Shown here: piece by piece, positions 33,177 through 45,400 of the stretch
Position numbering within the stretch: the first letter of the stretch is position 1
Layout: each line of letters starts with the position of its first letter
Assembly (NCBI GenBank): GCA_003550325.1
Contig: QKWP01000032.1
Location: 645,812 to 709,811 of the forward strand
Length of the DNA stretch: 64,000 bases
Direction: 5' to 3'
Source: Gigaspora rosea
Lineage: Eukaryota > Glomeromycota > Glomeromycetes > Diversisporales > Gigasporaceae
Translations under genes and position numbers: made by a program
Notes under the pieces: generated by a model
Told to the model about the DNA's origin: nothing
What the model saw: only the letters and a program-made list of their open reading frames with translations
Database searches by the model: none

Positions 33177-34070
33177 GCATCAATTTACAATTGCTCATAT
33201 CAAAAAATTCAATTGCAAAACCTATGAGCACCTTAACTTGGTTAAACTTTACAATAATCTCTTAGAATTAATTTTATGTAAAATGAAATAATATATAATT
33301 ATTTAATTAATTAATATAACTGATAATTTTAGAGTCAATTATAGTAACATGAGAATTATAAAGTCGCAAATGCTTTAGATTTACTGCAAGATTTAGTTAA
33401 AATAGTTATTGTATAATAAGAGGGTGTGCATATAGTGTGAATATACGTATATAGATTGTGCTTAAATGGTTAGCTGAAATATAATAGTATATGTATATAG
33501 ATAAATGTAATACAGAAAATTTTAAAATAATAGCAATTTAATATGCGATAAGATAATAGATTATAAGAAAAGAGAAATAGATATTTTATTAATACAAATA
33601 AATTATATAAAAGTTTTAGAGTTAAAAATTAAAAAGATCCAAAGACAATCTTTAGTATAAATATATAATTATGTATTTTGATTAAAAAAACAGATTAAAA
33701 ATATGATTTATATTATTTACATAATAAATTATAAATTTATAAATTTAAGAATTCTAATTTTAATATTTTTAATAATCATATCTTTCTTAAAAATGAATAT
33801 AGAGTATAATGTAAAGAAAATGTTTAATTTAACAGAGAGTAAGTGTACTAAAATAAATATTATTAACATAACAATAAAGTAAATTTGAAATTATAAAATT
33901 ATATTATCAGATTCTTAATATAAAAAATTTTAAAATATGCTACAACCATTGAATTACTGCTATGCAGCATGCTATTGTTCAGTTTATTATATGACATCAC
34001 AAATATTCATGTTCAGGTGTACAGGATTATTCAAAAGCATAATTTGTAAAATCATGTGATAAAGTAAACG
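33177..34070. other. Very AT-rich region with no recognised feature
   Basis: No supported gene, inverted repeat or tandem array. Confidence 0.5.
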
Positions 34071-34074
34071 GAAG

Positions 34075-34248
34075 GTGGTCACTTCACTGACAATCATTTC
34101 ACCGAAAGTTCACTTAGCCGACATCACATAGGGTTAGGATTAGGGTTAGGGTTTTATTAGTTGCAGGTATGTATTTTTAGTAAATTGTCACTTGGTGTGA
34201 TGTTGGTTAAGTGAGCTGTTGGTGAAATGATTGTTGGTGAAGTGACAC
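34075..34248. mobile_element. Foldback element with telomere-like core
   Basis: The ~52-base arms are inverted (GTGGTCACTTCACTGACAAT against ATTGTTGGTGAAGTGACAC). The loop holds AGGGTTAGGATTAGGGTTAGG at 34130-34155. Confidence 0.75.
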
Positions 34249-34399
34249 GTATCCAAGTAAACAACTATATAAAAAGTAATAAGAGAATTCAATGGTTACA
34301 TGCACACAACAAAGTAAACAATAATTAATCCAATACAATAATTTTGGATATATAATATTTTTGATTAACATATATTCATTGAACTATTTCAGGATAAAC

Positions 34400-36690
34400 A
34401 ATTTTTTTTGTGCATCCATCAAATTCAGGTATACCCAAATATATTCATAAATTTTGGCAAGAAGTTACTCTTGAACATGCAACATACAATTGATCATGAG
34501 AAAATACAGGGGTTGGAAGATACAGACCAACATAGTTCATTGTCTGTCCTTGTGATCTATTAATAGATATAGCAAATGCGAGCTAGCATGGAAATTGTCT
34601 GCGTTGAAGAACAAATGGAAAGGATTTACTTTTAGAAGATAATGTAATATGAGGTAAAAAGACTCGTGTACCAGCTAAAGGGCTATCAATTGGTTCAGCT
34701 TCAATTACATGGTCTTGAAGTGTTTTACAAATTAAGCGAGTCCCATTACATAGACCATTGGCCACATTAATATTGCGTAATAATATTATAGGTGCACCAA
34801 TTTTAAGCATTAGCTTATGTGGTGGTAATCCACTAAACTTTATTGAATTTAAAAATTCTGTAGAGTATAGATAGACTTTCTTGAATAATATTATATGTTT
34901 CAGAATTTTTATCTAAAGTATCTGTACTAAAGTAAACCTTTTCTCTTTCAGGATATTGAGCAAGAATTTTTGTATTAAGCATATCAACATCATTATTAAA
35001 TGGTGCAAGAATACCTCTTTTTGTAAAGTATACAGGATCGTGAATATGGGTTTGTAAGTCAGGATATACAAAATTTATTAAGCTCTGAAATGATTCAGAT
35101 TGGATAATAATATCAGAAGGCAAGGTATAAAATTACTATCAGGTTGAATTTCAGAAATAAGACCTTCACCAATTTGAAGTAACCAATCAGCAAACTCTGA
35201 TTGTGCTGTTGTATTAGTTTGACCATGTAATCGCATATTAATAGTTAACTTTCTAACTTTTATATATGGCCACAAATAAGATTGACGTAGAGCAGCATTA
35301 ACAATATCTTCTCGTTTACCTTTTGGAATAACAGAAAGAATTTGTCTAAAGTCACCCCCAAACTATAATTTTTTTACCAAATGGTACATGTTCTAACTGT
35401 GAATCAACAGTATGCATTATATCACAAAATGTTCGATCAATAGCTTCAAATCTATAGCAGTGTAATATAGAAGCTTCATCCCAAACAATTAGAATAGTTT
35501 GCTTTAAAAGATCAGCAAGCTCTGTTCTTAAAGATATGTTGCAAGTAGAATCTTTATTTAATTTAATAGGAATTTTAAAGTGAGATTGTGCTGTTCTGCC
35601 ACCATCAAGCAGTAATATGGCAATTCCAGAAGAAGCAACAGCAAGTGCAACCTTATTTTGTGATCGTATCAACGCCAATATAATTTTATAAAGAAATGTT
35701 TTTCCAGAACCAGCAGTCCATCAACAAAAATACATATTGAAATATTTTGTTCAATTGCTTCTATAACTTCATTATAAATACATCATTGATCTTTATTAAG
35801 GCGTGGAAGATTAATTTCAAGAAAATTACAAAGTACAGATTGATCATACTTTAGCTTATCATTTAATAAATGATTAGAAGATTCATGTATGATATTAGGA
35901 ATGGGCATTTCTGGAAAATCTTTTAACATTTTGCCTTGCTGCATAAGAATATCATCCAACATACACAAAGCATAGTTTTCAATAGTTTGCTGTGTTAACT
36001 GAAGATTTGGATTACATAAAATACAAAGCATATTATATAAGATATCATCACTTAAATTATATTTATACTTAGCCCAAAGTTGTTTAGGATGTGTAGGATA
36101 ACAATTTATTAAAATTGTTGCAAATAAATGTCGTAATTGGTTACCTGAACGTATTCCTGATGCTTCTTCAAGATATCAATCCCATTCTAAATCAATTTGC
36201 AATAGACCTAATGCTTGACATGCATCTTTAAATGTAGTATAAAGTATATTATTTACAGTACGTAAGTGTTCAAAGGAACGTGCACCATGTACAATATTAA
36301 GTAATAAGTATAAATAATAACATTCTCCAGCACCTGGATGTACAAAGTACATACGGCCAATAGCATGCCCACTAACACATTGTTTCCATCTTTTTGTATT
36401 TCTATCAAAAACAAATTTTTTAGAAAATTGGATATAAATTAGATTATTTGCTATCTGGCAGATATCATGATTACAGTTTGCCTCAAACCATACTGTTAAT
36501 ATAGTTTTTTCACTTTGAGCTCTTTGAGCAATAATGTCCAGAGAGTCATTATCAGAAAGGTAACAAAATGTTGCCCAGGAAGATGCACAACCAAGCTTAT
36601 AACATCAGGAGCTTCATCATGCATTTTATAATGCATAATATGCCAAATAGATTCATGTGCAGATATATAACGGGTATCAATATACTGTTT
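34400..36690 (-). pseudogene. Helitron PIF1-like helicase domain
   Basis: The Walker A region reads GSGKTFLYK near 35695-35720, with one base missing just before it. Motif II is LIVWDEAS (about 35475-35500). GDFRQILSVIPKGKR near 35320-35365 is the PIF1 motif III region. The end carries [14 protein letters not shown] and [16 protein letters not shown] (about 34460-34580), motifs V-VI. Stops and shifts at about 35350, 35120, 34830 and 34580 make it non-functional. Confidence 0.88.
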
Positions 36691-36699
36691 AATTTCATC

Positions 36700-37830
36700 T
36701 ACAATACTATTATTGCTAAGAGCAATTGTAGCACGATCATGACCTTTGTAAACATACTTAAATAAGTATTTGATTGCATATATTGAAGAGCAAATTTCAA
36801 TATCAATATGGCAGTTAAATTTTTACAAAGATATAAATTATGAGGTACAACTCATCGATTATTAAGATCAATACCTCTAACTTTAACCATATAATTATTA
36901 TTACGTCATCGATATATAGGATAACCATTATTATTTTGAGTAGTAACTAATCAAAAAGGTTTTGGATTCTTTCGAACATCTACCGTTTCGCATGCAAGAA
37001 GCATTTATATTATATATACCACATGGACCATGCATCATACACTGCATTACAGTTTCATATTCATGTGGATAAATAAGAGGATCTGGAATTTCAGCTGATA
37101 CAATGCGATCAAAATCTTCTGGAGTATGTGGTTTGCAATCAGGTGATAATATAATCAATATATGCGCATGCAAAAGGCCACGTTTTTGTGATTCAATAAC
37201 ATATATATGTGCAAGTGTTTTGCCAAAAATTCCATCTCCAAGAATATCTTTAAGAAGAGCTCGTAATTTCAATCGAAATACACGAGCACAAAGATCTGGC
37301 CGATCTTGTGATGTCTGATTTGACAATAAAGCAGATTGGATTTCTGGCCAGTTTTGATTACATGTCATTGTAATAAATAAATCTGGTTTGCCTACTTGTC
37401 CAACAATAGTCATTGCATCTTGATACAACTGTTGTATATGGCGAGGACCACCAATAAAACTGGATGGAAGTACAATTCTATAATCAATTTGTGACCCAAA
37501 TCGAGGCAATTCATCATTAATAGAAAGAACATCTTGTAGCCCACTGTACAATTCAGCACAGACTTTTTTTTATTATACTTCAAGTAGTTAAGACGATTTT
37601 GTTTAATGCACGCATATGCATCAACAATATATTGTTGAAATAAACATCCACTTCTATGCAATGCAAATAATTCTAATGGACACTGCTGTCGTACCTGCAG
37701 ACAATAAGCATAATATTGCATCATCGTAACATAAGATGAATTGGTATTATCTTGCTCATTTATAATATTTTGGTTATAGTTTACATGATGAACAGTATTA
37801 TTTGTAGGAATATATGGGTACCATCCAGAA
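36700..37830 (-). pseudogene. Helitron Rep (HUH, two-tyrosine) domain
   Basis: The frame runs GGPRHIQQLYQDAM, then PDLFITMTCNQNWPEI (about 37330-37380), a Helitron_like_N signature. The HUH box is HAH at 37170-37162 within RGLLHAHILIIL, which coordinates the metal for nicking. The tyrosine helix reads IKYLFKYVYKGHDRA at about 36780-36735, with several candidate tyrosines. A shift at a T8 run near 37560 and others around 36930 break the frame. Confidence 0.85.
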
Positions 37831-38129
37831 AGGACCCTGGACATCTCTTATATAGGTCATAACTGGATTTTGGCCAATTTTGATCTAATTTGCTAAAAAT
37901 GTCAAAATCTATTTACTTAAATAACTTCCGACCCAGTAATCAGAATTGAATAATCTTTTTTTTTGTTAGATGCGCCTCACTGAGAGCTTCATTTTAAAAA
38001 AAAAGTTCATTCAAATTGGACCACTGGATGCCAAAATAATTGCCAAAACTGTTTTTTTGCTTCTTAAATTTCAGGGGTTTTTGCTGAATTGCGTAACGTA
38101 TGACCTCTGTACTATATGTCCGGGGTCCT
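37831..38129. mobile_element. 299-bp hAT-like MITE inserted in the Helitron
   Basis: The ends are AGGACCCTGGACAT and ATGTCCGGGGTCCT. Perfect 8-bp duplications ATCCAGAA lie at 37823-37830 and 38130-38137. Excision in silico rejoins the Helitron frame (VILDG then YPYIPTN). Internal subterminal inverted words include TATAGGTCATA and TATGACCTCTG. Confidence 0.92.
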
Positions 38130-39163
38130 ATCCAGAATCACCATATGGAAAAAGCAATACATAATGTAATGAATATAAGAATGATGAGTTTGAGAAATTC
38201 GTTGTAACCCACTATTTTGTTTGTAAAGTACAATATCTCGGTTTGATGGTTCAATTTCTTGACCATTACCTACTATAAGAACAGCAATCTCTGTGCAGAA
38301 GGTGGTGCATATTGATGTTCATTGTGTGCTTTAATAATAACAAAATTTAAACTTTGAAAAGAATTTTCATGTAAACTATATGCTATTTGTTGAAAAATAT
38401 GAACATATGGGTTAACATTATGTAACATAGATTGAAGTTGTTCAAGAATTGACAAATCTAAATTAGGCATTAGGCATTGTCTAAAAGCTAGTTGTTCTTT
38501 AGTATCATAAAAATAAATTTGTAAGAATGCAGGTATTAACTTACTATCAGGTAAAAGCGAACCTATCAGATGGTACATATCACCATGAATTCGAAAAGAG
38601 TAGGCACCTGGTGTACCAACTACATTTTGATCAATTTTAGCACCCATCGACGTGAATGCCAATACTGAATTATACTTTTGAATGTCCTTTCGAAAATTAC
38701 AGGATCAACTATCTTCTCCAGTGAGTAACGAAAGTAAAGGTTCAGGTGGTTGATTAATAATTGGCAGTTGTACCTTTCCATTTGCACAACAGGTACTAAA
38801 CACTGGATTAAATACACCACCAGCCACCTTTTCTTCTATCCAGTATAGGGCATGACAATGAGAGCATTCCACATTTATTAATCCCAACTCATGACGACCA
38901 ACAGTAGAAGTATTATATACCTGCATACAGGCAGCATTAGAAAATGCTTTTTGTTGAGTACGACGTACATAAGCTGCACGTCGAGTATTACGTCTATAAT
39001 CAGTTTGTTCACTTGAGTTAGCTTCATTATGAAGCCTATAGGCTTCGTGTTGCTGGGCACGACGATTTTCAAGTTGTTCAGCTGTAAGTAACAATCTTCG
39101 ACATGCATAAGATTCTTTAGCAAGATGGTTCTTACGATCTCTTGGTGTTTCAGAAGTAGCCAT
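38130..39163 (-). pseudogene. Helitron N-terminal region
   Basis: Starts MATSETPRDRKNHLAKES. An Arg/Gln-rich stretch and a CSHCHALYWIEEK zinc-type motif follow at about 38790-38870. After a stop near 38705 the frame resumes in GTPGAYSFRIHGDMYHLIGS (about 38550-38620), typical of Helitron N-terminal domains. A second shift occurs near 38275. The MITE at 37831-38129 ends this fragment. Confidence 0.8.
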
Positions 39164-39169
39164 TTAAAA

Positions 39170-39930
39170 ATAAATACAGTATCAAATTTGAGCAAGTATT
39201 TATCAAGTGAAATACTAAACGTAATTTTTTTCAATAGTAGTATAATAGTACAATAATATTTATTTTAGGATAGATTATTTCACTTTAAAATAGTTTTTTT
39301 ATTTCATAACACACATACAATATTTGGTATTTTTAATAATTACAAATAATAAATAGAATTTTATTAATGATGCAAACAAAGTATAAAGTATAAAATTTTT
39401 ATATTTTTAGTCAGAAGGTGAAAAGTATAAACAGTTTAGAAAAAAGAAAATTTTCAAGAATGTAAGGCTGTACACAATGATAAGCGATAAAAAAAGGATC
39501 TCTGTCAAACTTTAATTTTGTTTTTATCCATACTAGTCTATATGGAAAGATATTAGATTTCCTTTTTTTTATTATAATATTTTTTTTTACTTTTATTTTC
39601 TTGTATTAAGAGATCGTAAGCCACATTAGCTATACGGTTTTAAGGATTGGCCATTATTTACAAACAACAGGACTGATTATCAAAAGTTAAGACTAATGAG
39701 AACGGTTATCAAAAGTTATTAACTAATGGGACTGGTAATCAATAGTTAGTAACTACCAGGGAAAAATAAAGAATTAATGGCAAGAGTTAACAACTGCCAT
39801 GGAAAAGTATCTAACTATCAAGGTGATAGAGAAAGATACTTTCCTGCTAAGTATCTGAGAATAAGTTGAATTACACTTAGAATTAGTAAATAAAACCTTT
39901 AGTGTCTCTAGTAGTGACTTATCTAAATGT
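39170..39930. other. AT-rich region with a degenerate direct repeat
   Basis: At 39665-39765 words like GACTGGTAATCAATAGTTAG recur three times. No gene is supported. Confidence 0.45.
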
Positions 39931-39940
39931 ATTAGTATTA

Positions 39941-40262
39941 GCGCAATTATACTTGTAGTTTTACCTATCTTAATAAAAATCTGATTATCTTGTACGTTAA
40001 ATATCATTTTCTCACAATAATGTTATAAAAGATTAATAAAAACCCAAACCTAATAAAAGAAACAAACCAATAAGTTTCCATAATAAATATAATATTATTT
40101 AGCACAATTATACTTGTAGTTTTACCTATCTTAATAAAAATCTGATTATCTTATACGTTAAATATCATTTCCCCACAATAATGTTATAAAAGATTAATAA
40201 AAACCCAATCCTAATAAAAGAAACAAGCCAATAAGTTTCTATAATAAATATAACATTATTTA
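39941..40262. repeat. Tandem duplication of ~160 bp
   Basis: GCGCAATTATACTTGTAGTT and GCACAATTATACTTGTAGTT begin two copies that stay about 95% alike through AAGTTTC.ATAATAAATATA. Confidence 0.88.
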
Positions 40263-40435
40263 CCAAACCCACATATATACTTATCTTTGATTCCTAATTT
40301 TTGTTAACTATCTTAATAATCATATCCACTTCGGTAGTTATATCATTCAACTATCGCTTATATGAAATAATCCCACCGCACAAATTTTTCTTGAGATTTT
40401 TTCTTAGATACATATTTGTTTATTTCCACTGATTA

Positions 40436-40655
40436 TTATACCAACAATCATATTATATTAACAATCATATTATATCGACAATCATATTATACTGACAATC
40501 ATATAATATCGACAATCATATTATATTGACAATCATATTATATCGACAATCATATTATATCAACAATCATATTATATCGACAATCATATTATATCGACAA
40601 TCATATTATATCAACAATCATATTATATCAACAATCATATTATATCAAGTTTTCA
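40436..40655. repeat. 17-bp minisatellite, ~13 copies
   Basis: The unit ACAATCATATTATATCG is repeated head to tail with variation mainly at its last two or three bases (CG, CA, TG, TA). Confidence 0.92.
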
Positions 40656-41444
40656 ATAATCATAAGTAATAATGATTAATTGTGATCGAACCGATAAAAA
40701 AAAAAAAGAGAAGATCACTTACTTCATACAATCAGATCTACATAATGATAATGAATGTAGAAAGGAAAAAAAAGATCAATGGTACGCAAGGCCAAATGAC
40801 GAAATGATCTACATGTTGAAGGGTTGAAATAAAAAATTGTATTATTGGATTTATAAATTTAGATAAATTTTGATTTAATTTAACAAACTTTAGATAAATT
40901 TGAAATATTTTTATAAGTTTATTATTTTTTTTGTTAAAATACAGCATTGTAGAATTTTCAATAATCAGTATTTAAGTTTTTCAATTGTTTTGAAGAATAT
41001 TTGATCAAATATAAAAATAATTAGGAATTAAATCGCACTAAGTCATATAAATTTATGTTTCTAGATCACGGCATCAATATCTAATAACCATATAATATAT
41101 GTCTCAAAAGTTAGTATAAATTTTTATTAAAAATAATGCGTATCATTAGGGATAGGCAAATCGACGATTTTTTATTCACTGTGCAGGCTCACATTACGGT
41201 AGTTTGCTGCTAATGCAGGGAAATTTGTAATATTCTGAAATACGTATTCTAAAATTCAGATGTGCAGTATCACATACCTATTTAACACATACTATATTTA
41301 ATACAGTATGGAAATTTTTAGAAAATTTTTAGTTAAAATTGATAATTTTAGATATAATTTTTCTAGAATTTAGAAATTTTAGAAAACTTGAGTTGATACT
41401 TGAAATTTTAGATTTTTGTGAAAATTTTATATCTAAAATTTTAC
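40656..41444. other. AT-rich region with no recognised feature
   Basis: No supported gene or repeat. Confidence 0.5.
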
Positions 41445-41525
41445 GGGTCCCAGTCCTTCGGTCCATCCAGAGACTGCACCAGTCCAGTCCTTTTTAGAAC
41501 GGACCGAAAGGAATGTCGGTCCTAT
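41445..41525. repeat. Short GGTCC/GGACC block
   Basis: GGTCCCAGTCCTTCGGTCC and AACGGACCGAAAGG are low-complexity words of the family at 7245 and 42785. Confidence 0.6.
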
Positions 41526-41783
41526 TAGTAAATATCAAATAAACTAAATATTATCATGATTACACGCATTTTGAAACAACTATAAATTGTTGTTTTTAAT
41601 TAAAATTCAACCACAACACCCCTTAGTTTGTTAAACAAGATTAAACCACGTTTAATGTTTAATGAGAACGGGCTGTTGTTAACGTTAATAAAATAGAGAA
41701 ATTTATTAATGACAGCAATGCCGTGGTCAGTTAATTTACAATTTGCACTGTATTTGTGCGAAATAACGCCTACAGACATTATT

Positions 41784-41901
41784 TTAGAACACGAGTTTGA
41801 AACAAGCTAATAATTAATTTAGTCGAGAATTTTTAATGATAAAAATTATAATTTGCATTCGACTAAATTAACTATTAGCTTGCCTCAAACTCGTGTTCTA
41901 A
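41784..41901. mobile_element. 118-bp MITE with ~44-bp TIRs
   Basis: TTAGAACACGAGTTTGAAAC and GCCTCAAACTCGTGTTCTAA are inverted copies, and the match extends through TTAATTTAGTCGA. Almost the entire element is TIR. Confidence 0.85.
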
Positions 41902-41911
41902 ACAATGCTAT

Positions 41912-42079
41912 ATGCAAATACAAGATCATCTAGTTATCATGTTTACTAGTGTTCCATGTGAACAACTATTTAGTTTAGCTGGATTAACAGTTACTAAATC
42001 ACAAAATTCACTTGATAATGAAACAGTTCGGGCTGTTTTGTATTTAAAATCTTTGTTTACTGAAAACTTACTATTTTAA
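41912..42079 (+). pseudogene. hAT transposase C-terminal dimerisation fragment
   Basis: The open frame reads SVPCEQLFSLAGLTVTKSQN then ETVRAVLYLKS and ends ENLLF with TAA at 42077. This matches the conserved hAT C-terminal block (P-x-E-x-L-F-S then a Leu-Lys-Ser helix). Nothing of the DDE core is found upstream, where a MITE abuts. It is a tail remnant only. Confidence 0.8.
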
Positions 42080-42780
42080 ATTTTAATTTTACAAACTTTT
42101 TTTTCCTGCTAGCAGGCTTTTTTTTTATATACATATATAATTTTATAGTGCTTATAAAATATGTATAAAACTTTTATACTACACGTATAACATTTTACTG
42201 ATTAAAATTTTTTTTGATTTTAAATTGGAAATAACTCGATACTAGTAGTATACTTTATTTTTAATATTTTTTTATTAAATATATTATGTTTATAAATTTT
42301 TAAGTATTTGACAGACATGAAATACTAACAATATTATATTAATAATTTTTTTTTTATGCAAGTAACATCTAATCGTTTTGTTAATTTACTTTAATATTTT
42401 CTTATATTAAGACAATTCTTGTTTTGAATCAGTACAAGATTGAATATCTGGCGTGCCCAATTATGATTTTGTTATTTCAATTCAATTATCAAGTGGTTAA
42501 AAGTGACAAAAAAAATCTTTTTAACTAATTTTAACTATAATGTTCATATTTACTAAGTTAATTAAATGATGTTATTTTGCTATTTGCTATATTAATATAC
42601 TATTATTTTCTAATCCATAATTTATGTATGACTAAAATTATCAAACGTATTAATTATTGCTCTCTTATATCATATAAGCAAATATTATAAATTTGAAAAG
42701 CTTATTTTAAAAGTATTGAAATTCTTTATACTAACAAACTTAATTTCATCGTTATAGCAAAAAAGTATTATATTTATCAT
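42080..42780. other. AT-rich region with no recognised feature
   Basis: No supported gene or repeat. Confidence 0.5.
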
Positions 42781-42784
42781 CGGT

Positions 42785-42910
42785 CTGTTTGGTCTAGCTC
42801 TATTCGATACTATTCAGTTCTGGACCACTCCTGGACCGCAGTTACGATTTGGTTTTTTAAATGACTGGGCAGTCTTTTAACCAGGACAGACCGGACAGAC
42901 CGATTAACAG
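42785..42910. repeat. GGTCC/GGACC low-complexity block
   Basis: CTGGACCACTCCTGGACC and ACAGACCGGACAGACCG are characteristic words. Confidence 0.7.
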
Positions 42911-42947
42911 CCCTATACAATATACAAAATCTTAGTAATACACATCC

Positions 42948-43062
42948 ATTCATTAAGTAAAAAAATGCCTAGCTGATAATTTGCTATAGAACCTGCTAAC
43001 AACTAGAACTAAATGCCAACCTAGATCTGACGCATCCGAACTGGAAATTTGGAGATAGCCCT
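42948..43062. repeat. Dispersed family R2, inverted copy
   Basis: The complement contains AGCAGGTTCTATAGC and GGATGCGTCAGA, shared with 59459-59660 and 62100-62340. Confidence 0.65.
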
Positions 43063-43065
43063 GTA

Positions 43066-43440
43066 AAAATCATAATCGTCATGCAATTTAATCAAGACAA
43101 AAACCTGTTAAAGCAATGTTTGCTTAAACAATTCTTATACAATAGATTATAGCCACAAAGCTTTTACTACAATTTAGCATAAAGAATTTTGTTACGAATC
43201 GATATATAGTGCTGTATATGGTTAAGATTGATTTGAATTGTGATGAGCACAACCAGCTCATCGATATTTTAGTCTTAACATATTTAATCCTGTAATCACA
43301 GATTGTATATCCAATCAAAAGTGTTAAAGCATAATAACTTGATCATATTACTACATTAGTTTTAGCACACTGATCACATTTTGGATATACCAGTAATCAT
43401 GATTTTATCAGTTAATAGTAAATATTTGATTGGTCAATTT
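43066..43440. repeat. R1 family, copy b (5' part)
   Basis: CAATTTAATCAAGACAAAAACC and TCATCGATATTTTAGTCTTA are shared with 55555-55870. The copy stops at about 43440. Confidence 0.75.
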
Positions 43441-43950
43441 TTTACCAATGTTCCAGAATTTATGTAATATAGGCCAACGAATTTCAAAATTTCTAATTTT
43501 GTCTGAAAATTATTATTTTTTACAAAAAAGGAATTTTTTAAGAAATAGGTTTACTCTACAATAAGATTGGCTCAAATCCATTTTTCATTTAATGAGTATC
43601 AGCAGTTTAATTAGTAGAATTTTGCATAATTTTGGCCTTACTATTTTTTGCTGTACAGAATTTAGGATAAATTTTTGGGGTGTTCTTGGATAATTTTTAT
43701 TTATTATTTAGTGTGTGATTATAAAAAGCAAAAAATTCGTTACAAAAGCTTGTTCACGAAATGTTTACTGTGCCAAGCCACGGCTTAGCCATATCTGAAC
43801 TGGCTGGACTGGCTAAGCTGGCTTGCAACACTAAGTTTGGAGATCTAATAACCCAACTATGCCACACAAAGTCAAAATAGGAAACAAATAATTGATAAAA
43901 ACTGAGCATAACATCTGCATACACTTTTTAAATAAAGATAAAGAAATTTC
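43441..43950. other. Spacer, no gene; GCTGGCT-rich words at 43775-43840
   Basis: CTGGCTGGACTGGCTAAGCT is a short low-complexity patch. Otherwise unassigned. Confidence 0.4.
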
Positions 43951-43952
43951 AT

Positions 43953-44400
43953 TAAACCGGATTCTTCCTAATGTATCACATGCATATGATACACAATACC
44001 GTATATGGTTAAGGTTAATTTGGATACAATTTGAATTGTGATTATAACTTGTTTATCGATATTTTAGTCTTGACATTTTTGGATATAGATTGTGTAACTA
44101 ATCAAAAGCGTTTAGCAAATGATCACACTTTGGATATAACATGATTTTACCAGTTGATAGATTGACATAACATTATGAACTAGAAATTAGTAATTATCAA
44201 ATACGAAAAAATGAACAATCCAGAAATCAAACATTCAAATCTTTAGTGGAATGTAATTTTTTGTTAATATATTCACTATTTTGCAAGAATTTTTTATCTA
44301 TTGCGAAGCTAGTGTTTTTACTCTTGCATTTCACACTTGTTCTTGAACTTAAGACCATTACAGCATTATACAAACCCTATACTTCGTGAAATTTTCAATA
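43953..44400. repeat. R1 family, copy c
   Basis: Shares ATGTATCACATGCAT, ATATGGTTAAGGTTA and TTATCTATTGCGAAGCTA with copies a and d. Confidence 0.75.
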
Positions 44401-45174
44401 TCACTCTGTTTCTGGTACTTGTTTACAGCTAACACAGCTATAACAACTTGATAAAATAATTACAATCTATTAATATTTGGGAACTTAATATAAAAAAATT
44501 CATATGTAAGAACTGGTTTGTTATTTATAAAACTACAGTATGTATTTGAGGTTGAGTTAGTATGGTTTGAAATTATTATTATTTCTATTGTGAGTTACTG
44601 TAAAAAATTCTCTTACAAACCTTACTATTCAGGCAATATACAGTACAAAATTGATTTTTTAAAAATTAAATTCTTGATTCAATTTTCATATATTTTTGAT
44701 TATTAATTCATAGATCGATTATGAATAATGACGACATTTACTGTATCTGATATGCAATACATAATATCTGTAAATTATCCACAGGAAATGGTTAAACGGA
44801 TGAACATTGGTACAGAAAGATAGATAGTATAGTTTGATGTCATAATAAAAAAAATTACTAATTTAGCATGTTGCAGTCATAATTAGAAAGAATTCAGAAT
44901 GTCGTAATCGGAAATATTAATAATCTAATTTAGAAAGTCATAATCAGTAACTTTTAGATAATGATAGAATAGTCATCACCATTCTGATTATGTTTTTTCA
45001 GATATACCAATTCAAAACGGTAAAGTGTACAAACCCAAAATTCCACACTTGGTCACGTTTCTAGATACAACCAATCAAAAATACTAAAGTGCACAGATAT
45101 ACGTATATATATATATTTACGTGGATATGTCGAATGATACCATGTGATTCGGCTTATCCATTCAACATGTCAAC
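44401..45174. other. AT-rich region with no recognised feature
   Basis: A 62-codon opening at 44518-44706 has aromatic low-complexity composition and is not called a gene. GTCATAATCAG-like words recur at 44875-44965. Confidence 0.4.
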
Positions 45175-45189
45175 TTGCTATATAGGTAT

Positions 45190-45400
45190 GTTGTTACATA
45201 CACGGGTTCATATTTAAATCACGTGCCTTCGGCACGAAATACAAACCTGTGTGTAACTGGGTTATTCACTACAACCCATACAATAACTACTATTTACTAT
45301 ATGGGTGTTGAATATCCCATTACTTACACAGGTTCATATTTAAATCACGTGCCTTCGGCACGGAATATGAACCCATATGTACTAGGTTATTCATACAACT
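45190..45400. repeat. Tandem pair of long perfect hairpins
   Basis: GGTTCATATTTAAATCACGT leads into GTGCCTTCGGCAC and returns through GGAATATGAACC at 45331-45373. A slightly decayed copy is at 45205-45247. The inner stem is GC-rich with a three-base loop, and the whole ~43 bases can form a cruciform. The ~126-bp units also share TGGGTTATTC-like flanks. Confidence 0.85.

Larger units (their letters stand above)
34400..39163 (-). mobile_element. Degenerate Helitron (Rep/helicase)
   Basis: Minus-strand fragments run from an N-terminal ATG at 39163 through a Helitron_like_N domain, an HUH Rep nuclease segment and a PIF1-type helicase to FDGCTKKIVYPEIVQ and TAG near 34400. Frame shifts, stops and a 299-bp MITE (37831-38129) disrupt it. 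The ends of the element (5' TC, 3' hairpin and CTRR) were not located with confidence, so the limits given are those of the coding region. Confidence 0.92.

Noticed and set aside
33040-33231. 63-codon Phe/Ile open frame
   Set aside because: Lies over the AAAAAT simple repeat.
40436-40655. CRISPR-like array
   Set aside because: Units are contiguous 17-mers without spacers, in a eukaryotic-type sequence.
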